From assembly GCA_964523295.1 (NCBI GenBank), contig CAZGAH010000087.1:1-18129 (forward strand): DNA of 18,129 nt. The letters are read 5' to 3'. The position numbers and the translations under genes are program-made. Below the pieces are notes generated by a model. The model did not search any database and was not told where the DNA came from. It saw nothing but the letters and a program-made list of their open reading frames with translations. How positions within the stretch are numbered: the first letter of the stretch is position 1; the number at the start of each line of letters is the position of its first letter. Below are positions 14,427 through 18,129 of this stretch, in pieces. Source of the DNA: CAZGAH01 sp964523295. Its GTDB lineage: Bacteria > Desulfobacterota > Desulfovibrionia > Desulfovibrionales > Desulfovibrionaceae.

Positions 14427-14795
14427 ATGGGTACTGACTGTGCGTGCAGCGCTGCTCCCAAGCTGATTTTTTCCTGCTCGGGCGCGGCGGACGTGGGCGA
14501 GGTGGCGGACCGGGCCGGGCGACAGCTGACCCGCGAGGGCTGCGGCAAGATGTTCTGCCTGGCCGGGATCGGCGGCCGGGTGTCCGGGATCATCAAAACC
14601 ACGGAGGCGGCTGCGAGCATCCTGGCCATCGACGGCTGCCCCCTGGACTGCGCGAGGAAGTCGCTGGAGGAGGCAGGCTTCGCCCGCTTCGATCATCTTC
14701 GACTTACGGATATGGGCTTGGAAAAGGGCAAGACCGAGGCGAGCGAAACGGTCGTGGCCATGGTGGCCGATAAGGCCAGAACCTTTCTTGCCTAG
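14427..14795 (+). CDS. Cysteine-rich putative metal-binding protein with DGC motif
   Basis: A 122-residue protein with no signal or membrane segment. Seven cysteines are C5, C7, C17, C39, C44, C71 and C75. DGCPLDC at 69-75 is the mark of the DGC-domain family, predicted to bind zinc and of unknown role. The start pattern CACSAAPKLIFSCSGAADVGE and the GCGKMFCLAGIGG segment also fit that family. GAGGAG precedes the ATG at 14427. Given its place between a permease and thioredoxins, it could bind or pass on trivalent arsenic, antimony or a thiol-bound metal in the cytoplasm; this is inference. Confidence 0.83.
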   Translation: MGTDCACSAAPKLIFSCSGAADVGEVADRAGRQLTREGCGKMFCLAGIGGRVSGIIKTTEAAASILAIDGCPLDCARKSLEEAGFARFDHLRLTDMGLEKGKTEASETVVAMVADKARTFLA

Positions 14796-14804
14796 GAGCA
14801 CGAC

Positions 14805-15218
14805 GTGAAGAAAAGCATGACGATCCTCGCCCTGGCGGCAATCATTGTCGTCGCCGGCGCGACGCTGTACTTCGTTGACGGTCGATCGGGCGGGTCGCCA
14901 GGAATCGCCGTGGCCGGACAGGCGCCCTCGGTGCCTGTCCCGGGCATGGTGACCATGGTCGACCTCGGGGCCAAAAAATGCATCCCTTGCAAGATGATGG
15001 CGCCCATTCTGGAAGAGTTGGAAAAGGAGTACACCGGGCGCGCGGCGATCGTGTTCATCGACGTCTGGGAGCACCCTGACGTACCGCCGCAGTTCAACTT
15101 GCGGGCCATTCCGACCCAGATATTCTTCGACGCCGAGGGCAAGGAGCAGTTCCGGCACGAGGGCTTTCTGGACAAGGAGTCCATCGTCGCGGTCTTGACC
15201 AAACTGGGAGTCAAGTAA
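14805..15218 (+). CDS. Membrane-anchored thioredoxin-like protein
   Basis: A 137-residue protein. The N-terminal hydrophobic segment (about 5-24) is an uncleaved anchor or signal, which places the thioredoxin fold in the periplasm. The redox motif is C59-I-P-C62 in KKCIPCKMMAPILEEL, and the cis-proline P103 sits in RAIPTQIFFD. It probably takes electrons from the CcdA-like protein encoded 3 nt later. A GTG start at 14805 has GGAG 6 nt upstream; an ATG at 14817 (residue 5) is possible. Confidence 0.9.
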   Translation: MKKSMTILALAAIIVVAGATLYFVDGRSGGSPGIAVAGQAPSVPVPGMVTMVDLGAKKCIPCKMMAPILEELEKEYTGRAAIVFIDVWEHPDVPPQFNLRAIPTQIFFDAEGKEQFRHEGFLDKESIVAVLTKLGVK

Positions 15219-15221
15219 CCT

Positions 15222-15926
15222 ATGGATCAGCTCTTTCTCGCCATCAACGCCTGGATAACCGGGGGCTTGCTCCTGGGCGCGCTGGGCTGCTTCCTGTGGG
15301 GAGTGGTCAGCGTGCTCTTCAGCCCCTGCCATCTGGCCTCGATTCCGCTCATTGTCGGCTACGTGGCCGGTCAGGATACCCTGGTCGAGGGCCGCAAGGC
15401 GACATTCTACGCCGTGCTCTTTACCACGGGGCTGTTCATCACCATCGCCGCCATCGGCGTCGTCTGCGCCCTGCTGGGCCGGATGCTGGGCGACGTGGGA
15501 TCGTACTGGACCATCCTGGTTGGCCTGGTCCTGCTCTGGGTGGCCCTGGACATGCTGGGCGTGTCGCGCTGCTCCCTCTCCGGGGGGCTCATGGCCAGGC
15601 TGCGGCTCAAGGGGATGACCGGGGCATTCGTCCTGGGCCTGGCCTACGGCGTGCTCTCGGGCTCGTGTACCTTCGGCTTCATCGCCCCCATTCTGGCGAT
15701 CATCACCGTGCAGGAGAAGGTGCTCACCGGCGTGCTGTTCATCGTGCTGTTCGGCGTGGGGCACTGCATCCCCATCGCCGCGGCAGGCAGCTCCACGGCG
15801 ATGGTCAAACGCTTCCTGGCCAACAGCGCCTGGCAGCGCGGCGGCATGGCCTTCCGTCGCCTGGCCGGCGTGCTGATCGGTCTGCTGGGGGTGTATTTTA
15901 TCGTCCAACCCTTTCTGCCCGCGTAA
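15222..15926 (+). CDS. ccdA: CcdA-like transmembrane electron transporter
   Basis: CcdA/DsbD-core proteins carry electrons from cytoplasmic thioredoxin through the membrane to periplasmic thiol proteins. The 234-residue protein has about six helices. The two conserved cysteines of the transfer pair are in helix 1, C36 in SPCHLASIP, and helix 4, C149 in SGSCTFGFIAP. A third, C23, lies one helix turn group earlier and C117 in a loop. It follows the anchored thioredoxin by 3 nt, which points to a matched pair. Its likely job is to keep that thioredoxin and other periplasmic thiols reduced. Confidence 0.92.
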   Translation: MDQLFLAINAWITGGLLLGALGCFLWGVVSVLFSPCHLASIPLIVGYVAGQDTLVEGRKATFYAVLFTTGLFITIAAIGVVCALLGRMLGDVGSYWTILVGLVLLWVALDMLGVSRCSLSGGLMARLRLKGMTGAFVLGLAYGVLSGSCTFGFIAPILAIITVQEKVLTGVLFIVLFGVGHCIPIAAAGSSTAMVKRFLANSAWQRGGMAFRRLAGVLIGLLGVYFIVQPFLPA

Positions 15927-15940
15927 GGAATACTCAGTTG

Positions 15941-16444
15941 ATGAACAGCATACGAAAAGCAGTCCGACAATTGCTCTCCATTATGGCTATTGCCACGGTC
16001 CTGGCTTTGGTCGTCAATGCCATCCGACCGGACGGCCTGCCCCTGGTCCAGGCCGGATCAGGCGCCGTGCAGCTCGATGCCGGCAGCGAAGAAATCCCCA
16101 TCAAGGACGCGGCGATGCTGTTCATCTCGCAGCGCGCCGTTTTTCTTGACGCCCGGTCGCCGCTGGAATTCGACGAGGGGCATATCCAGGGGGCACTTTC
16201 GGCGCCAGTTGAGGATTTCGAGGTCCTTTTCGACGAGCTGAAGCCCGCGCTTGCCGGCAAGGAGGCGGTCATTACCTATTGCGACGGCGAGCGCTGTCCC
16301 CTGAGTCACGAACTGGCGGAGCAGCTCCGCAGCCGCGGCGTCCGGAATGTCTGGGTGCTCAGAAACGGCTGGGGCCTGTGGCAGAAGGAGAATCTTCCCG
16401 TGGCGTCCGGGAAGGCCGAGGCGGAGCTCCGGCCGAAAGGGTAG
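15941..16444 (+). CDS. Membrane-anchored rhodanese-domain protein
   Basis: A 167-residue protein with an N-terminal hydrophobic segment (about 11-27) and a rhodanese fold in the periplasm. Hallmarks are VFLDARSPLEFDEGHIQGALSAP (split over 67-89) and the active loop YCDGERCPLS with catalytic C114 and a second cysteine C119. Rhodaneses move sulfane sulfur onto thiols. The ATG at 15941 is chosen; AAGGAA lies 10 nt upstream, and a TTG one codon earlier is possible. It is read through from ccdA and its stop is 5 nt before the next gene. Its job with arsenic is unknown; supplying or removing persulfide for periplasmic thiols is possible. Confidence 0.9.
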   Translation: MNSIRKAVRQLLSIMAIATVLALVVNAIRPDGLPLVQAGSGAVQLDAGSEEIPIKDAAMLFISQRAVFLDARSPLEFDEGHIQGALSAPVEDFEVLFDELKPALAGKEAVITYCDGERCPLSHELAEQLRSRGVRNVWVLRNGWGLWQKENLPVASGKAEAELRPKG

Positions 16445-16449
16445 CGGAC

Positions 16450-16914
16450 ATGTACCGCTTGTGGACGTCGAGCCGTGCCGAAAAGGGGCTTCGCTCCCTC
16501 CTGGCGCTCCTTTTTCTCTACGCCAGCGTCGACAAACTGCTCCATCCGGCTGACTTCGCGGCGATCATCCGGGATTATCGCATCCTGCCGGAGGCGCTCG
16601 TCAATCTCGTGGCCGTCGTCCTGCCCTGGGTGGAACTGCTCCTGGGCATTCTGCTTCTGTCGGGGGTATGGCTCGAAGCTGCCCTGCTCCTGGCAAACCT
16701 TTTGCTGCTGACTTTCTGGGGAGCCCTTGTCTTCAACTACGCCCGGGGCATCGATGTCTCCTGCGGCTGCTTCTCCACCAGCAGAGAACAAGGGGGCGCC
16801 ATGGGCTGGTATGTGCTCAGGGATGCCCTTTTCGTCCTGCTGGGACTGGCCGCAGCCGTGCTCGGCTGGAAACGTACGGCCAGGGCAACGACAATGCGAG
16901 CTGCGCATGAATGA
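16450..16914 (+). CDS. MauE/DoxX-like membrane protein
   Basis: A 154-residue protein with four hydrophobic segments (about 15-32, 47-70, 74-98 and 120-141). The motif SCGCF at 104-108 with cysteines 105 and 107 is typical of MauE-like proteins. MauE is needed for disulfide maturation of methylamine dehydrogenase together with a thioredoxin-like MauD. Pairing with a CcdA, a thioredoxin and a rhodanese suggests a membrane quinone-linked or thiol oxidoreductase step. The last eight bases overlap acr3, so the two are probably translationally coupled. Confidence 0.85.
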   Translation: MYRLWTSSRAEKGLRSLLALLFLYASVDKLLHPADFAAIIRDYRILPEALVNLVAVVLPWVELLLGILLLSGVWLEAALLLANLLLLTFWGALVFNYARGIDVSCGCFSTSREQGGAMGWYVLRDALFVLLGLAAAVLGWKRTARATTMRAAHE

Positions 16915-17998
16915 GCAACTCACCCGGCGGCTGTCCTTTCTGGACCGCTATCTGACCCTGTGGATATTCGCGGCCATGCTTGCCGGCGTAGCCTTCGGAT
17001 GGCTTTGGCCTCCGGTCCGTGGCGTCATCGAGTTCTTTCAGGTGGGGACCACGAACATCCCCATCGCCGTCGGACTGATCCTGATGATGTATCCTCCGCT
17101 GGCCAAGGTCCGTTATGAGAAGATGCACCTGGTCTTTCGTAACGGCAAGGTGCTCGCCCTGTCGCTGATCCAGAACTGGATCATAGGGCCGCTGCTCATG
17201 TTCGGGCTGGCCGTGGCCTTCCTGTCCGGACAGCACGAGTACATGGTCGGGGTGATCCTCATCGGCCTGGCCCGCTGCATCGCCATGGTCATTGTCTGGA
17301 ACGATCTGGCCGGTGGCGACCGGGAGTACTGCGCCGGGCTGGTGGCCTTCAACTCGGTGTTCCAGGTGCTGCTCTTCCCGGCCTACGCCTGGGCCTTTCT
17401 GACCTTCCTGCCGCAGGTCCTGGGGCTCGCGGGCGTCACCGTGGACGTCTCCATGGGGCAGATAGCCGAGAGCGTCTTCCTGTATCTGGGCGTCCCGTTC
17501 ATCGCCGGTCTGCTCAGCCGGCTTGCCGGCATACGACTGAAGGGTCGGGAGTGGTACGAGACGGTCTTTATCCCGCGTATCAGTCCGATAACGCTGGTGG
17601 CGCTGTTGTTTACCATCGTGGTCATGTTTTCCCTCAAGGGCGAGTTCATTGTGCAGCTGCCCCTGGACGTGGTCCGGATCGCCATTCCCCTGTGCGTGTA
17701 TTTTCTGGTCATGTTCGTGGTCAGCTTTTTTCTCTCCATGAAGGCCGGCGCCACGTACGAGCAATCCGCGACCCTGAGCTTCACCGCGGCATCCAACAAT
17801 TTCGAACTGGCCATTGCCGTCGCTATCGCGGTCTTTGGCGTCAATTCCGGACAGGCCTTTGCCGCGGTCATCGGGCCGCTGGTGGAGGTCCCCGTGCTCA
17901 TTGGTCTGGTACACGTCGCTCTGTGGCTCAAGCGCCGATACTTTCCCCACGCCGTTGCCACGCCCGCAGGCGTCTGCCACGTGAGCTGCAAACCGTAG
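16907..17998 (+). CDS. acr3: Arsenite efflux permease Acr3
   Basis: A 363-residue inner-membrane carrier that exports arsenite, usually by proton antiport. About ten helices are visible. The family signature GLARCIAMVIVWNDLAGGD puts the conserved functional cysteine at C124, and the conserved late glutamate is in GPLVEVPVLI. The start at 16907 overlaps the MauE-like gene by 8 nt; its own ribosome site is weak, consistent with coupling. It is the second arsenic transporter of the operon, next to arsC, and is the best-established part of its resistance function. Confidence 0.96.
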   Translation: MNEQLTRRLSFLDRYLTLWIFAAMLAGVAFGWLWPPVRGVIEFFQVGTTNIPIAVGLILMMYPPLAKVRYEKMHLVFRNGKVLALSLIQNWIIGPLLMFGLAVAFLSGQHEYMVGVILIGLARCIAMVIVWNDLAGGDREYCAGLVAFNSVFQVLLFPAYAWAFLTFLPQVLGLAGVTVDVSMGQIAESVFLYLGVPFIAGLLSRLAGIRLKGREWYETVFIPRISPITLVALLFTIVVMFSLKGEFIVQLPLDVVRIAIPLCVYFLVMFVVSFFLSMKAGATYEQSATLSFTAASNNFELAIAVAIAVFGVNSGQAFAAVIGPLVEVPVLIGLVHVALWLKRRYFPHAVATPAGVCHVSCKP

Positions 17999-18029
17999 AC
18001 GCTCCCGCTATCCGGGGACGGAGGCTTCA

Positions 18030-18129
18030 ATGCGCGTACTCTTTCTCTGCACCGGAAACTCCTGCCGCAGTCAAATGGCCGAGGGCTGGGTCCGGACGCT
18101 CAGACCCGAGCTCGACGTGCAGTCGGCCG
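18030..18129 (+). CDS. arsC: Arsenate reductase ArsC, thioredoxin-coupled low-molecular-weight phosphatase type (5' part, cut by window end)
   Basis: Only the first 33 codons are present. MRVLFLCTGNSCRSQMAEGW contains the phosphatase loop CTGNSCRS (C-x5-R) and matches the thioredoxin-linked ArsC class, which reduces arsenate to arsenite for export by Acr3. A strong GGAGG lies just before the ATG at 18030, 31 nt after the acr3 stop. The use of a thioredoxin-type reductase fits an operon rich in thioredoxin-fold proteins. Confidence 0.92.
   Translation, partial: MRVLFLCTGNSCRSQMAEGWVRTLRPELDVQSA

Noticed and set aside
1..18129. CRISPR arrays, tRNA or rRNA genes, insertion sequences
   Set aside because: No direct repeats with regular spacers, no tRNA-like cloverleaf and no transposase or long terminal inverted repeats were seen by eye.

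Overview
The window is about 18.1 kb of GC-rich bacterial DNA, densely coded, with one 10-base run of N inside a gene. The gene content fits a Gram-negative, probably anaerobic or microaerobic, selenoprotein-making bacterium: a selenocysteine peroxiredoxin, a type VI secretion VgrG, dTDP-sugar synthesis, exported LprI-like proteins and a thioredoxin-linked arsenic operon. A sulfate-reducing deltaproteobacterium (Desulfovibrionales-like) is my best guess. It rests on gene style only, since no rRNA gene is present.

Left part (1-5.1 kb), minus strand. A peroxiredoxin gene is split by an in-frame TGA exactly at the peroxidatic cysteine position. A 7-bp hairpin with a GGUC loop starts 10 nt after the TGA, with 17 nt from codon to loop, which is what a bacterial SECIS element should look like. 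The gene has a near-consensus sigma-70 promoter and lies behind the terminator of a vgrG gene. The vgrG gene contains an assembly gap that breaks its frame. Upstream of it is mnmA.

Middle part (5.2-12.2 kb). Five minus-strand genes are closely packed: rmlA/rfbA, a YIP1-family membrane protein, a polysaccharide deacetylase with an altered first metal motif, and two tandem LprI-like exported proteins. mnmA follows after an 88-nt gap. Divergent from rmlA is a MogA-domain protein with an unassigned N-terminal 100 residues. Convergent with that is an MscS channel carrying a C-terminal cyclic-nucleotide-binding domain.

Right part (12.3 kb to the end), plus strand. This is a ten-gene arsenic resistance operon: arsR, an ArsP-type permease, a mini-thioredoxin, a cysteine-rich DGC-type protein, a membrane-anchored thioredoxin, a CcdA-like electron transporter, an anchored rhodanese, a MauE/DoxX-like membrane protein, acr3, and arsC cut by the window end. 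The promoter is nearly consensus and its -10 box overlaps a 10+10 bp inverted repeat. A second site of the same architecture, with the same leader and ribosome-binding site, precedes the permease.

The most interesting points are the selenocysteine peroxiredoxin and the arsenic operon. In the operon a full thiol-redox relay (CcdA, thioredoxin, rhodanese, MauE-like, DGC protein) sits between two arsenic efflux permeases and the arsenate reductase. The relay suggests that disulfide or sulfur chemistry across the membrane is coupled to arsenic handling; that is inference.
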